Below, piece after piece: positions 23,753-32,242 of a stretch of 32,731 nt of DNA. The DNA is from Methylococcaceae bacterium. GTDB taxonomy: Bacteria > Pseudomonadota > Gammaproteobacteria > Methylococcales > Methylomonadaceae. Position 1 is the stretch's first letter, and each line of letters opens with the position of its first letter. The notes beneath the pieces were generated by a model. The model was not told the DNA's origin. It saw only the letters and a list, made by a program, of their open reading frames with translations, and ran no database searches. The stretch is from the NCBI GenBank assembly GCA_030627265.1, contig DAOUSK010000012.1:1-32731 (forward strand), written 5' to 3'. Made by a program: the position numbers and the translations under genes.

Positions 23753-26209
23753 TTATTTTCCGTTAATACGTAAAGAGTTGACAATTACTGAGACGGAACT
23801 TAATGCCATTGCTGCTGAGGCAATCATTGGGTTAAGTCTGCCTACTGCAGCAATAGGGATAGCAATGGTATTGTAGCCAAAAGCCCAGAAAAGATTCTGT
23901 TTGATGATTTTCATGGTAAAGGTGCTGAGTTCAATTGTTTCTGCAACTTTTGAAATATCACCGTTCACTAAGGTTAAATCAGCTGATTCAATGGCAATAT
24001 CCGTGCCGTGACCAATTGCAAAGCCGACATTTGCGGCAGCAAGGGCGGGTGCATCATTAATGCCATCACCAATCATACCAACAGCACCGCCTGCTTTTTG
24101 AATGCGATGTATTTCTTGTAGTTTTTGCTCAGGGGTTGCATGAGCAATGATTTTTTTAATGCCGACTAGGCCGGCAATATGTTGTGCTGTTTCAATGGTA
24201 TCGCCTGTTACCATTAAGGTTTCTATATTAAGTTTATGCAAGTCGGTAATGGCTTGTTTAGCTGATTCGCGAGGTTGGTCTGCGATGCCAAATAAAGCGG
24301 TGGCTTTACCGTTAAAAGCAGCAAAAACAGGGGTTTTCCCTGATAAACCTAAGGTATGAACATGAGGTTGCAGTTCAGAGATATCAATAGATTGCTCTTC
24401 TAGCCAAGCTTGATTGCCAATAAGAACTTCATAATGGCCTACTTTTGCTTCTAGTCCTCTGCCAGCTGTCGCTTGGAAGTTTTTAACGCCTTTTAAATCA
24501 AATTCATATTCGGTGTTTGCATAGTTGACAATCGCTTGTGCTAAAAAATGTTCCGAGTTGTTTTCAGCGGAAGCAATATGAGTCAGTAGTATTTCATCGC
24601 TATGCGGACTAACGTTGATAAAGTCGGTAACTTGAGGTTTTCCCTCAGTAATAGTGCCTGTTTTATCAAAAATAATAGCGGTTAAGTGGGTTGCTGTTTC
24701 TAAGCTTTCGCCATTACGAATATACACACCACGTTTGGCTGATTGTCCTGTACCCACCATGATGGCAGTTGGAGTAGCTAAGCCTAAAGCACAAGGGCAG
24801 GCGATTAATAAAACAGTCACGGCACTGCTAAACGCAAAGCTAAACGGTGCGCCAGCCAGTGTCCACGAAACTAAAGTCAGTGCTGAAATTCCCATAACAC
24901 TAGGGACAAAAACGGCAGAAATTTTATCGACCAATTTTTGTACAGGGAGTTTAGTGGCTTGCGCATGGTCAACCATGCTAATAATACTAGCAAGCACGGT
25001 ATCCATGCCAATAGCAGTTGCTTTTATGGTTAAAACGCCGGTGCCATTAACACAGCCGCCAATCACAGAGTGGTCTAGCTCTTTGACAGCAGGTAAGCTT
25101 TCACCTGTGACCATGGATTCATCAACCGTAGAAATTCCAGAGATAACAACGCCATCGGTTGGGATCTTTTCACCAGGGCGAATCAGCAGAATATCATCTA
25201 ATTCAATATCATCAATTGCGATGCTGAATTCACGGCCATCTTTTAATAAAGTGGCTGTTTGAGGTTGAAGATCCACTAGTTTACGAATAGCTTCGCCCGC
25301 TTTACCTTTAGCGCTCTCTTCCATATAACGGCCAAGAAGAACAAAAGAGATAATGCTCGCGGCGGCTTCAAAATAAAGATGACCACGGCCACGGATTAAA
25401 GCGGGTAGGCTATAGCCATAAGCAGAGCCGACACCGATAGCAATTAAACTATCCATATTAGCGTTGCCCATTTTGGCTAATCGCCAGGCTTTTCTAAAGA
25501 AAGTTCCACCGGCAGCAAAAACAACCGGTGTTGTCAGTGCGAATTGAAACCAGTGGTAAAAGCGTCCAGCAGGCATTGCCATGCCTACCGCGACAACGGG
25601 TACACTGAGAAGGCTAGCCCAAATAAATCTTTTTTTAGCGCTGGCCAGGCGCAAGTGCTCCTTTGCAATGAGCTCCTGTCGTTGTGTTAATGTATCCATT
25701 AAGTTGGCTTGATAGCCCACTTTTTTGATGATGTCTGCAGTATCACTACGTGAGAGATGACCCTCAACTGTTGCGATTGCTGAGGCGAAATTAACTGATG
25801 CAGTTTTAACGCGAGGGTCGCGTTTTAATGACATTTCTAATAATAAAGCGCAAGACGCACAGCTCATACCTTCAATGGCAAGGCTGATGTCTTGTAAAGG
25901 GCTGTCGGCATCATAAGCCATATCGCTTTTAGGCAAGCTGATTTTCTTTTTTCCAATATTACCTAGCACCATATCTAATAAGGTGAGCAGGTTCTCAGTG
26001 GGTAATTTTTCTTGGTCAAAATAAATCGTCACTGAACCAATTTCAGGGACTGATTTCATAGATTTTATTTCAGGACGTTTTTTTAAAATAATCTCAAAAA
26101 TATAAGTCCGTTCAGGGTCTTTTTTTAGAATCGGAACGCAAATCCGAATGCGGTTTTTTATCTGATGATAAAGCGTGAAGTTTTTAGCTTGGAACTCAGA
26201 GCTCGTCAT
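23753..26209 (-). CDS. P1B-1 copper-translocating ATPase
   Basis: Cation pump of 818 residues. The first 90 or so residues fold like a heavy-metal domain but lack cysteines (RIRICVPILKKD). A true HMA domain follows with GMSCASC (C117, C120). In the membrane part the ion-path motif is CPC at 471-473, and the phosphorylated Asp is D515 in DKTGT. TGD and GDGINDAPAL are present. FGYNTIAIP and MALSSVSVIVNS in the last helices match the Cu(I) subclass. It may supply copper to cytochrome oxidase or to another copper enzyme, or remove excess; sequence alone does not decide. It follows the HMA-like gene by eight bases and leads into the SafE-type gene. Confidence 0.93.
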   Translation of the reverse strand: MTSSEFQAKNFTLYHQIKNRIRICVPILKKDPERTYIFEIILKKRPEIKSMKSVPEIGSVTIYFDQEKLPTENLLTLLDMVLGNIGKKKISLPKSDMAYDADSPLQDISLAIEGMSCASCALLLEMSLKRDPRVKTASVNFASAIATVEGHLSRSDTADIIKKVGYQANLMDTLTQRQELIAKEHLRLASAKKRFIWASLLSVPVVAVGMAMPAGRFYHWFQFALTTPVVFAAGGTFFRKAWRLAKMGNANMDSLIAIGVGSAYGYSLPALIRGRGHLYFEAAASIISFVLLGRYMEESAKGKAGEAIRKLVDLQPQTATLLKDGREFSIAIDDIELDDILLIRPGEKIPTDGVVISGISTVDESMVTGESLPAVKELDHSVIGGCVNGTGVLTIKATAIGMDTVLASIISMVDHAQATKLPVQKLVDKISAVFVPSVMGISALTLVSWTLAGAPFSFAFSSAVTVLLIACPCALGLATPTAIMVGTGQSAKRGVYIRNGESLETATHLTAIIFDKTGTITEGKPQVTDFINVSPHSDEILLTHIASAENNSEHFLAQAIVNYANTEYEFDLKGVKNFQATAGRGLEAKVGHYEVLIGNQAWLEEQSIDISELQPHVHTLGLSGKTPVFAAFNGKATALFGIADQPRESAKQAITDLHKLNIETLMVTGDTIETAQHIAGLVGIKKIIAHATPEQKLQEIHRIQKAGGAVGMIGDGINDAPALAAANVGFAIGHGTDIAIESADLTLVNGDISKVAETIELSTFTMKIIKQNLFWAFGYNTIAIPIAAVGRLNPMIASAAMALSSVSVIVNSLRINGK

Positions 26210-26217
26210 GCGTATCT

Positions 26218-26826
26218 CTATTTGTTTTTTGCTGTTTTAGCACGAATAAATAAATACATAAGGTAGAAGGTAGCTAACCAATTGTAACGATATTTAAGGG
26301 GGGCTAATAACCATTTTTTGGTGATTAATTTCCAATGAGTTTTGATTAAAAAGAGCAATAAAATATCATTGAAAAAAGTAATTAGGTACTTGTCGGGATT
26401 ATCTAAGATATCCTTTTTTTTTAAACCAAACTTAGCAAGTATGCTAACAGCTTGTGCTGTTTCCTTGGTTTCAGTATATTTTTCTTGCGCCCAACGCGTG
26501 CCTTTCCAGCTGGAAAGCTTATCTTTGATAAGCGTGGTCGTTTTACCTAGTTCAGTTTTTTCTTTTAGTAAGCCTTTTTCTTCTGCGCTACTAACGATAC
26601 TAAAAAGTTGCTGGATTAAATCATTGAGTTCGAGAGTTTCAGCGATAAAGCGAATCGATAATTTTTGTTTATTTCTGAATAAATTAACCCGGTAGACACC
26701 ATTAATTTGCATAATTGTGTCATTAAGGAAGCTAGCTGCTTCCTCATGGCAAAGGCACTTGGGGATTTGAAGCCTTACATGGCCATCAGAATTGTAGCGT
26801 AATATGATTTCTTGTTGTATCGACAT
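26218..26826 (-). CDS. HMA_2-like small protein beside the copper ATPase
   Basis: 202 residues. The N-terminal 75 look like a ferredoxin-fold heavy-metal-associated domain without the CxxC pair (LRYNSDGHVRLQIPKCLC, then NGVYRVNLFRNKQKLSIRF), the same shape as the cysteine-less first domain of the ATPase. Only the KCLC pair at about 23-26 could bind metal. A charged middle follows, then a hydrophobic segment (FFNDILLLFLIKTHWKLI) and a Tyr/Leu-rich second one near the end (WLATFYLMYLFIRA). It is likely membrane-attached and cotranscribed with the ATPase, eight bases away. It may have arisen from an ATPase N-terminus. The family name is by resemblance only. Confidence 0.7.
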   Translation of the reverse strand: MSIQQEIILRYNSDGHVRLQIPKCLCHEEAASFLNDTIMQINGVYRVNLFRNKQKLSIRFIAETLELNDLIQQLFSIVSSAEEKGLLKEKTELGKTTTLIKDKLSSWKGTRWAQEKYTETKETAQAVSILAKFGLKKKDILDNPDKYLITFFNDILLLFLIKTHWKLITKKWLLAPLKYRYNWLATFYLMYLFIRAKTAKNK

Positions 26827-26916
26827 GTAAGTAGGGTAGCCTATTCTGTCCAGAGTAAGAGAGAAAGAGAATTGTTATTGGCGGCAATTCTCTCTGTTCT
26901 TAATTTGTATTGCTAG

Positions 26917-27228
26917 TTAATCGCTTTCTTTTGTTTCTGCAACCATATCTTCAATGTTTTCTTTTTGTTGCAGTACGAAGTCTTTGCTTTTTTCGCCAGC
27001 AGAGTTAACAGAAGAGATAATTTCTTTTCTGTATTTATGTGCGTAATAACCTGCAGCGATACCAATGCCTAAAATTAAAAGAGGGTGCTTTGTAAGTTTG
27101 CTCATAAGTGTTTTTCCAGATTGTGCGCCTGCTGACATAACAGCGCCTTTAAGTAATGTAGAAGGGATTTCGTGCTGACTAATAGTATGCACAATTTTTT
27201 TAGCTTGTTTACTCTGTTGCTGAGACAT
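26917..27228 (-). CDS. Small membrane protein of the copper cluster (YtxH-like)
   Basis: 103 residues, no recognised function. A polar N-terminus leads to one transmembrane segment (HPLLILGIGIAAGYYAHKYRK, about 48-68). An amphipathic charged helix follows (VNSAGEKSKDFVLQQKENIEDMV). The layout resembles YtxH/DUF5132-like small proteins seen near HMA_2 and P-type ATPase genes. It lies 90 bases before the HMA_2-like gene and 27 bases after the stand-alone zinc-finger-like gene, on the same strand, so it is probably one transcript. Confidence 0.7.
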   Translation of the reverse strand: MSQQQSKQAKKIVHTISQHEIPSTLLKGAVMSAGAQSGKTLMSKLTKHPLLILGIGIAAGYYAHKYRKEIISSVNSAGEKSKDFVLQQKENIEDMVAETKESD

Positions 27229-27255
27229 GATGACTACCCAAAAGTAAGGATTAAA

Positions 27256-27441
27256 TTATTTGGCGTTTGTTTCTTCTTCGGGAAGTAAGCTGTCTTCATT
27301 TAGCATTTGAAAAATGCCCTGGCAGCCTTCGCAGCAAAATGTTTTTCCACCTTCTTTAGTTAATAAGGTGAAACCAGTAACCTCAACAGGAAGGCCACAT
27401 AAATCACACGGTTTTTTTTCGTCTGCCATAGCTTGGTTCAT
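27256..27441 (-). CDS. Stand-alone ATPase metal-binding (CCxGC) domain protein
   Basis: 61 residues: CDLCGLPV near the start, then GGKTFCCEGCQGIFQML. The pattern CxxC...FCCxGC is the putative metal-binding domain PF12156, normally the N-terminus of CcoI/FixI-type P1B ATPases. Here it is a separate protein, three genes ahead of the ATPase, which itself lacks this domain. It probably holds Cu or Zn and passes it on. It starts at ATG 27441; ATG 27429 (MADEKK) is the other candidate. Neither has a strong ribosome site. Confidence 0.8.
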   Translation of the reverse strand: MNQAMADEKKPCDLCGLPVEVTGFTLLTKEGGKTFCCEGCQGIFQMLNEDSLLPEEETNAK

Positions 27442-27574
27442 TCGTGGTTATGGTGAAGGAGTGTATAAGAATTTAATAAGCGGTTCTTATGCAATTAATA
27501 AGAAGTTATTTAATTATACTAGAGTAATTAAAGTAAGGCATTTTTTTTGCTGTAAAAAGGAGGGAACTACTATG

Positions 27575-27844
27575 TTAGTGAGCCGATTCTTGCAACTGGC
27601 ACTCAGCATCTTTTGAACAATCGTCTTTTAAGGATTGTAAGTTATTATCTTGGGTATTATTGCAAATACGCGTAGAGGCTTTCATTAATACGATACGCAT
27701 AGCGCCTGTTAAGCTAGAGCCAACGCCGAGGCGAGCTGCAACAGCGGGTAAGACAATAAAAGAAGCAACAGCTAACCCAGCACCGACTAATAAAGCGCCA
27801 TTTGAAATATTAGATCCTTGTTGTACTGTCGTTTGTTGGCTCAT
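27575..27844 (-). CDS. Small membrane protein at the head of the copper cluster
   Basis: 89 residues, unrecognised. The Gln/Thr-rich start (MSQQTTVQQG) is followed by a membrane segment (ALLVGAGLAVASFIVLPAVA, about 18-37). A polar C-terminus follows with four cysteines and several Asp/Gln (ICNNTQ, DDCSKDAECQ). It resembles the DUF5132-type proteins of this context, but this is by layout only. An AGGA ribosome site precedes ATG 27844. It is the first gene behind the sigma-54-type promoter at 27886-27902, with a leader of about 30 bases, so it probably leads the transcript. Confidence 0.7.
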   Translation of the reverse strand: MSQQTTVQQGSNISNGALLVGAGLAVASFIVLPAVAARLGVGSSLTGAMRIVLMKASTRICNNTQDNNLQSLKDDCSKDAECQLQESAH

Positions 27845-27885
27845 TCTTTTTTTCCTAAAATAAATACAGCTAATATTTATAGTTA

Positions 27886-27902
27886 AGCGATAACCGTGCC
27901 AA
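27886..27902 (-). promoter_or_regulatory. Sigma-54-type -24/-12 promoter of the copper cluster
   Basis: The minus strand reads TTGGCACGGTTATCGCT. The GG (27900-27899) and GC (27888-27887) are exactly ten bases apart, and TTGGCACG matches the -24 consensus (TGGCACG) fully; the -12 box TCGC differs from TTGC at one base. The start site would be near 27875, about 31 bases before ATG 27844. The region upstream (to about 28020) is AT-rich, as expected for a DNA-bending or activator site, though no activator site is identified. Confidence 0.6.
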
Positions 27903-28065
27903 CTTATATCTTATTGATTGTGCTAATATTTTTGTTTGTAGGGAGATAAAAGGATAAAAAAACAAGGGATATAATGAAGGATTATAGGTTATATAACATA
28001 GTTTAATTAAAGGTAGTGGTAATTGGGGTTTTCCGCGTCATTGCCTGTCGGAATTTAGCTCAGTT

Positions 28066-28098
28066 AGCCCCGCTAGCTCTTAACGGCTTGGCGGGGCT
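28066..28098. terminator. Strong G+C hairpin downstream of rlmI
   Basis: AGCCCCGC (28066-28073) pairs perfectly with GCGGGGCT (28091-28098) over a 17-base loop. On the plus strand it is followed by TTTCAAAATTTCTTT; on the minus strand, the rlmI side, no T run follows. It may serve as a factor-dependent or structural end for rlmI. It is a stem without clear direction, hence the low confidence. Confidence 0.4.
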
Positions 28099-28137
28099 TT
28101 CAAAATTTCTTTAGTGGTCACATGAGGACGCGATAAA

Positions 28138-29334
28138 TTACAGGCTTTCTGTTACCGCACAAACAAAGGTTTTTAAATATTCAGTTTCAGGAATAGAAGG
28201 GTGAATAGGGTGGTCCATTGCTTGGCCGCCAGAGGCAACGATAGTTAAGTGTCTATCTATATGGCGGGCAGAGGTGCGTAAAATATAATGTAAATTGGCA
28301 CGGCTTAAATGATAAGAACAAGAGGCAGAAACTAAAATGCCATCTTTTGCTAAGACTTGTAAAGCGAGATGATTTAAACGGCGATAAGCTTCAGAACCTG
28401 CTTTAAAGTCTTTTTTACGTTTAACGAGAGCAGGTGGATCTAAAATAATAATATCAAAACGTTTTTTGTCTAAGCGCGCTTGTTTTAGAAATTCAAATAC
28501 ATCACTCTTAACAAAATCCATTTTGTCACTAACATTGTTCAGTTGTGCATTTTCAGTACCTAGTGCAACTGCGCTGGCTGAAGCATCAACACAAGTGACG
28601 TGCTCAGCGCCATTGCAAGCGGCAGGAACCCCCCATGCACCCGTGTAAGAAAATAAATCTAAAACGGTTCTGTTTTTTACTATTTTAGCCAGTTCTGCAC
28701 GGCTACTGCGGTGGTCATAAAACCAGCCTGTTTTTTGACCATTTAGAACATCGACTTTAAATTGCGTGTTATTTTCTTCGATAATAATTTCTTCAGGCAA
28801 TTCGCCGTAAATAACTTCTGATTCAGTTGGTAGCCCTTCTAGTTCACGTTGTGGGTTATCATTTTTAAGTAAAATCGCTTTAGGCTGTAAAAGTTCCACT
28901 AATACTTCAACCAGCGATTCTTTTTGACGTTCTATTCCAGCAGTAGTAATTTGTACCGATAAAACATCACCAAAACGATCAATCACTAAGCCAGATAAGC
29001 CATCGCCTTCACCAAAAACTAAACGGTAAAAAGGTTTGTCATAGAAGCGTTCACGTAAGGCCAATGCCTTAGAAATTCGTGAGGTAAATAATTTATAGCC
29101 CAATTTTGCACTTGCTTTTCTAGAAAGTAAGCGTGCGCAAATTAAAGTATTAGGGTTGATGTAAGCAGCGCCCATTACTTGGCCATTGCTAGCAAGAACT
29201 TGGACTAAGTCGCCTGCTGTGAATTGTGTTAATGGAGTGCGCGCTGTATCAACTTCATTGCTAAATACCCAAAGGTGCCCTTGGCGTAAGCGTTTATCTT
29301 CATTTTTTTTTAGGATGAGTTCTGGATGAGCCAT
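28138..29334 (-). CDS. rlmI: 23S rRNA m5C1962 methyltransferase
   Basis: AdoMet enzyme that makes m5C1962 in 23S rRNA. The 398 residues have an N-terminal PUA domain (LRQGHLWVFSNEV, about 16-28, to 80) and a middle EEHEE-like region (GDGLSGLVIDRFGDVLSVQI). The Rossmann methyltransferase follows, with VLDLFSYTGAWGV (AdoMet loop), GQKTGWFYDHR, DIIILDPPA and the catalytic SCSYH cysteine. It stands alone, 40 bases after the DUF3426 gene, with its own 5' gap. Confidence 0.95.
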   Translation of the reverse strand: MAHPELILKKNEDKRLRQGHLWVFSNEVDTARTPLTQFTAGDLVQVLASNGQVMGAAYINPNTLICARLLSRKASAKLGYKLFTSRISKALALRERFYDKPFYRLVFGEGDGLSGLVIDRFGDVLSVQITTAGIERQKESLVEVLVELLQPKAILLKNDNPQRELEGLPTESEVIYGELPEEIIIEENNTQFKVDVLNGQKTGWFYDHRSSRAELAKIVKNRTVLDLFSYTGAWGVPAACNGAEHVTCVDASASAVALGTENAQLNNVSDKMDFVKSDVFEFLKQARLDKKRFDIIILDPPALVKRKKDFKAGSEAYRRLNHLALQVLAKDGILVSASCSYHLSRANLHYILRTSARHIDRHLTIVASGGQAMDHPIHPSIPETEYLKTFVCAVTESL

Positions 29335-29374
29335 AAATTTATTGGTATTTGAAAGGGAAAGAAGGGGTTAGGTA

Positions 29375-29929
29375 TTATTGTAGCTCTATGCTATAGCCAC
29401 TAATTTGGTGTTTGGGTACGCTAATAGGAATATCGATGGTAAATAATTCATTAGGAGCGATCAGTGAATTAGGGGAGGTAGAGTCTTGGTATGATTCACT
29501 TGAGAATAGGCGTTGGGTTAAAATTCCTCCTTGTATATTTCTCAGTGTTAGTAATAAGCGAGGTGGGTGTTGAGCAAAATCAGCATGATTAATAAAGCTG
29601 ATTTTTACACGGTATTGTTTGTTTTTGGTAGGAGATAAGTCGCTGCCAATAATAGTAAAGTCTGAGATATTTTGATAAACGGGAAGTGTTTGTTTAAATA
29701 ATTGACTGGCGCTGATTAAATAAGGGCGAATCTGTGGATTTTGAGCCAGAAAATAAGCTAAAAAGTAATTAACTTGGGCAATTAATAAAATGATACCTAA
29801 TACGCTGCCCCAACGGTATTTTGAGGATGGCTTGGGGAGTGGTTTTTGCCAAGCAAAAGTTTGAGCTGCGATATCATGTTCGATAGAGTTGTCTTCTTCC
29901 TCTAACATTTGATTATTTTTTAACGCCAT
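29375..29929 (-). CDS. DUF3426 membrane protein
   Basis: 184 residues: a charged N-terminus, a single transmembrane helix (WGSVLGIILLIAQVNYFLAYF, about 40-60), and a beta-rich domain with QYRVKISFINHADFAQHPPR and LIAPNELFTIDIPISVP, the DUF3426 pattern. In many relatives a CxxC zinc ribbon precedes the helix; here there is none. It overlaps prmA by 17 bases if read from ATG 29929. ATG 29908, four bases after the prmA stop, is the other start. The same neighbour follows prmA in Pseudomonas. Function unknown. Confidence 0.8.
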   Translation of the reverse strand: MALKNNQMLEEEDNSIEHDIAAQTFAWQKPLPKPSSKYRWGSVLGIILLIAQVNYFLAYFLAQNPQIRPYLISASQLFKQTLPVYQNISDFTIIGSDLSPTKNKQYRVKISFINHADFAQHPPRLLLTLRNIQGGILTQRLFSSESYQDSTSPNSLIAPNELFTIDIPISVPKHQISGYSIELQ

Positions 29930-30791
29930 TTAAACGGCACCAATCTTCTTGAATGGTAGGCGTTTGTAGAGAAAATGACTTTTCGTAAAATCCTGAAACC
30001 TGGACGGCTTGTTCTTTTAAAATGCCTGATAACACTAATTGTCCTTCTGATTTAACTAAGGCAGTAATGCTATCAGAAAGCTCCATCAGTGGTTTGGCTA
30101 AAATATTGGCTAAAACAAGGTCTGCGGCAAAAGGTTTAAAGTCTTCGGCTAAGAAAGTTTTAATTTTAGATTCAACTTTATTTTTTTGTGCATTGTCGAT
30201 GGTAGCCGTTAAGGCTTGAGGGTCAATATCCACAGCATAAGCTTCTTTAGCACCCAATAAAACAGCAGCAACCGCTAAAATCCCAGAACCACAGCCAAAA
30301 TCGATCACTGTTTTTCCTGTTACATCATTATTAGCAAGCCATTCTAAGCATAAGGCAGTAGTAGGGTGTGTGCCTGTGCCAAAGGCAAGACCTGGGTCTA
30401 ATATTAAGCTAACAGTATCAGCCTCTTCTTGCTCTTGACCTGATGGGTAAACCCATAGACGTTGACCAAATTTCATAGGCTTGTAATGTTCCATCCATGC
30501 GCGTTCCCATGTTTGGTCAGCTAAAACCTCGGCATGCCAATCGTGGGTTGTTGCTTCAGAGAATTGCTGTGTGAATAAACTTTGGATTAATTCAGGTGAT
30601 GCATCTAGCTCAAACAAAGCAATTGTTTTTGTCTGCTCCCAAATACGTGTTTCACCAATATTAGGTTCATAAACAGGTTTTGATGCTGCACTCATATAAG
30701 TGACAGACACGGCACCTAAATTGCTAAAGAAATCAGAAAGCTCAGAAGCAAGGGCTTCGTCACTAACAACAGATATTTGATGCCAAGCCAT
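29913..30791 (-). CDS. prmA: Ribosomal protein L11 methyltransferase
   Basis: Trimethylates lysines and the N-terminus of L11 with AdoMet. The 292 residues show a small N-terminal L11-binding domain (MAWHQISVVSDEALASEL), then LDPGLAFGTGTHPTT, the AdoMet site VIDFGCGSGILAVAA, and DLVLANILAKPL. The order and length are normal. A terminator (30821-30853) separates it from accC upstream, so it may have its own promoter in the gap 30792-30880. AGGAGG sits eight bases before its ATG. Confidence 0.95.
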   Translation of the reverse strand: MAWHQISVVSDEALASELSDFFSNLGAVSVTYMSAASKPVYEPNIGETRIWEQTKTIALFELDASPELIQSLFTQQFSEATTHDWHAEVLADQTWERAWMEHYKPMKFGQRLWVYPSGQEQEEADTVSLILDPGLAFGTGTHPTTALCLEWLANNDVTGKTVIDFGCGSGILAVAAVLLGAKEAYAVDIDPQALTATIDNAQKNKVESKIKTFLAEDFKPFAADLVLANILAKPLMELSDSITALVKSEGQLVLSGILKEQAVQVSGFYEKSFSLQTPTIQEDWCRLNGVKK

Positions 30792-30820
30792 AATAGGAGG
30801 GATACATAAAAGGGGGGGCT

Positions 30821-30853
30821 AAAAAAGGGTGAGCCTTGAATAAAGACCCACCC
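30821..30853 (-). terminator. Intrinsic terminator after accC
   Basis: On the minus strand a nine-base stem (GGGTGGGTC with GGCTCACCC, two G-U pairs; plus coordinates 30845-30853 and 30827-30835) with a nine-base loop is followed by six T. It begins 28 bases past the accC stop and would end the accB-accC transcript before prmA. Confidence 0.75.
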
Positions 30854-30880
30854 GAATAAAGGTATTAATTTGTGAGAAAA

Positions 30881-32224
30881 TTAATTAATGCCTAGTTTCT
30901 TTTCTAAATAATGAATGTTTTGTCCGCCAACTGCAAACGCATTATCAGCCATAATATCTTTTTGTAATTGAATGTTGGTTTTAATGCCATCAATTACCAT
31001 TTCATTCAGTGCTGTTTTCATGCGTGCAATGGCACTGGTTCTATCTTCACCATGACAAATGAGCTTACCAATCATTGAGTCATAATAAGGCGGAACTGTG
31101 TAGCCATTATAAATATGTGTTTCACAGCGAACGCCTGGCCCGCCCGGCATATGAAATAAGTCGATCGTACCTGGGCAAGGCATAAAAGTAACCGAATCTT
31201 CTGCATTTAAGCGACACTCAATTGCATGTCCACGTAAAACGATATCGTCTTGCGTGAAGGATAGAGGCTCCCCAGCAGCAATGCGTAATTGTTCTTTTAC
31301 AAGATCAATACCTGTTACCATTTCTGTCACAGGGTGCTCTACTTGAATGCGGGTATTCATTTCAATAAAGAAAAACTCACCTCTTTCATATAAAAATTCA
31401 AAAGTTCCGGCGCCTAAATAGCCGATATCAACACAGGCTTGCGCGCAGCGTTCACCAATAAATTTACGTTGTTCTTCGGTAATGCCTGGAGCAGGTGCTT
31501 CTTCAACCACTTTTTGATGGCGGCGTTGCATAGAGCAGTCACGTTCACCTAAGTGAACTGCATTGCCATGTGAATCTGATAAGATTTGGATTTCAATATG
31601 GCGAGGATCTTCTAAGAACTTCTCCATGTAAACCGTATCGTTACCAAAAAAAGAACCCGCTTCAGATTTAGTTAAGGCAATGGCGCCAATTAGCGCGCCT
31701 TCTGTATGCACGGTACGCATACCACGACCACCACCACCGCCAGCGGCTTTAATGATGATAGGGTAACCTATCTCTTTAGCCATTTTGAGGTTGGTTTCAT
31801 TGTCAGTCCCTAGTGGTTCACCGTTGCCAGGAACACAAGGAATACCAGAGGCAACCATCGCTTTTTTTGCTTCAATTTTGTCGCCCATTTTACGAATAGT
31901 ATCCGCTTCAGGGCCAATAAAAGTGAAACCACTTTGTTTTACTTTTTCAGAAAATTCAGCGCTTTCGGCTAAAAAACCGTAACCAGGGTGAATGGCTTCA
32001 GCGTCAGTCACTTCGGCAGCACTAATGAGTGCTGGAATATTCAGGTAGCTGTCAGCTGATGCGGCAGGGCCAATACAAATAGCTTCATCAGCTAAACGTA
32101 CGTGTTTTAAATCACGGTCTGCACTAGAGTAAACAGCGACTGTTTTTATGCCCAGCTCACGACAGGCACGCAAAATACGCAGGGCTATTTCCCCGCGATT
32201 TGCGATAAGAATTTTATCAAACAT
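30881..32224 (-). CDS. accC: Acetyl-CoA carboxylase, biotin carboxylase subunit
   Basis: ATP-dependent carboxylation of the biotin on AccB, the first half-reaction of fatty acid synthesis. The 447 residues match the family: [25 protein letters not shown] start, [16 protein letters not shown], the glycine-rich ATP loop [12 protein letters not shown], and the active-site segment [17 protein letters not shown], with YDSMIGKLI in the C-terminal part. It follows accB by 18 bases and ends in a terminator. Confidence 0.97.
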   Translation of the reverse strand: MFDKILIANRGEIALRILRACRELGIKTVAVYSSADRDLKHVRLADEAICIGPAASADSYLNIPALISAAEVTDAEAIHPGYGFLAESAEFSEKVKQSGFTFIGPEADTIRKMGDKIEAKKAMVASGIPCVPGNGEPLGTDNETNLKMAKEIGYPIIIKAAGGGGGRGMRTVHTEGALIGAIALTKSEAGSFFGNDTVYMEKFLEDPRHIEIQILSDSHGNAVHLGERDCSMQRRHQKVVEEAPAPGITEEQRKFIGERCAQACVDIGYLGAGTFEFLYERGEFFFIEMNTRIQVEHPVTEMVTGIDLVKEQLRIAAGEPLSFTQDDIVLRGHAIECRLNAEDSVTFMPCPGTIDLFHMPGGPGVRCETHIYNGYTVPPYYDSMIGKLICHGEDRTSAIARMKTALNEMVIDGIKTNIQLQKDIMADNAFAVGGQNIHYLEKKLGIN

Positions 32225-32242
32225 TGCTTATTGCCTCGTAGG

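Noticed and set aside
27557-27616. Plus-strand 14-codon ORF (ATG 27572) with a good AAGGAGG site
   Set aside because: It overlaps the end of the 89-residue gene in antisense and is too short. Nothing follows it on that strand, so it is more likely chance.
28051-28098. tRNA-like start (GTCGGAATTTAGCTCAGTTAG) before a hairpin
   Set aside because: The D-arm-like stretch is not followed by anticodon or T arms; the following bases form one G+C hairpin. No cloverleaf can be drawn, so it is not called a tRNA, and a truncated tRNA remnant cannot be shown.
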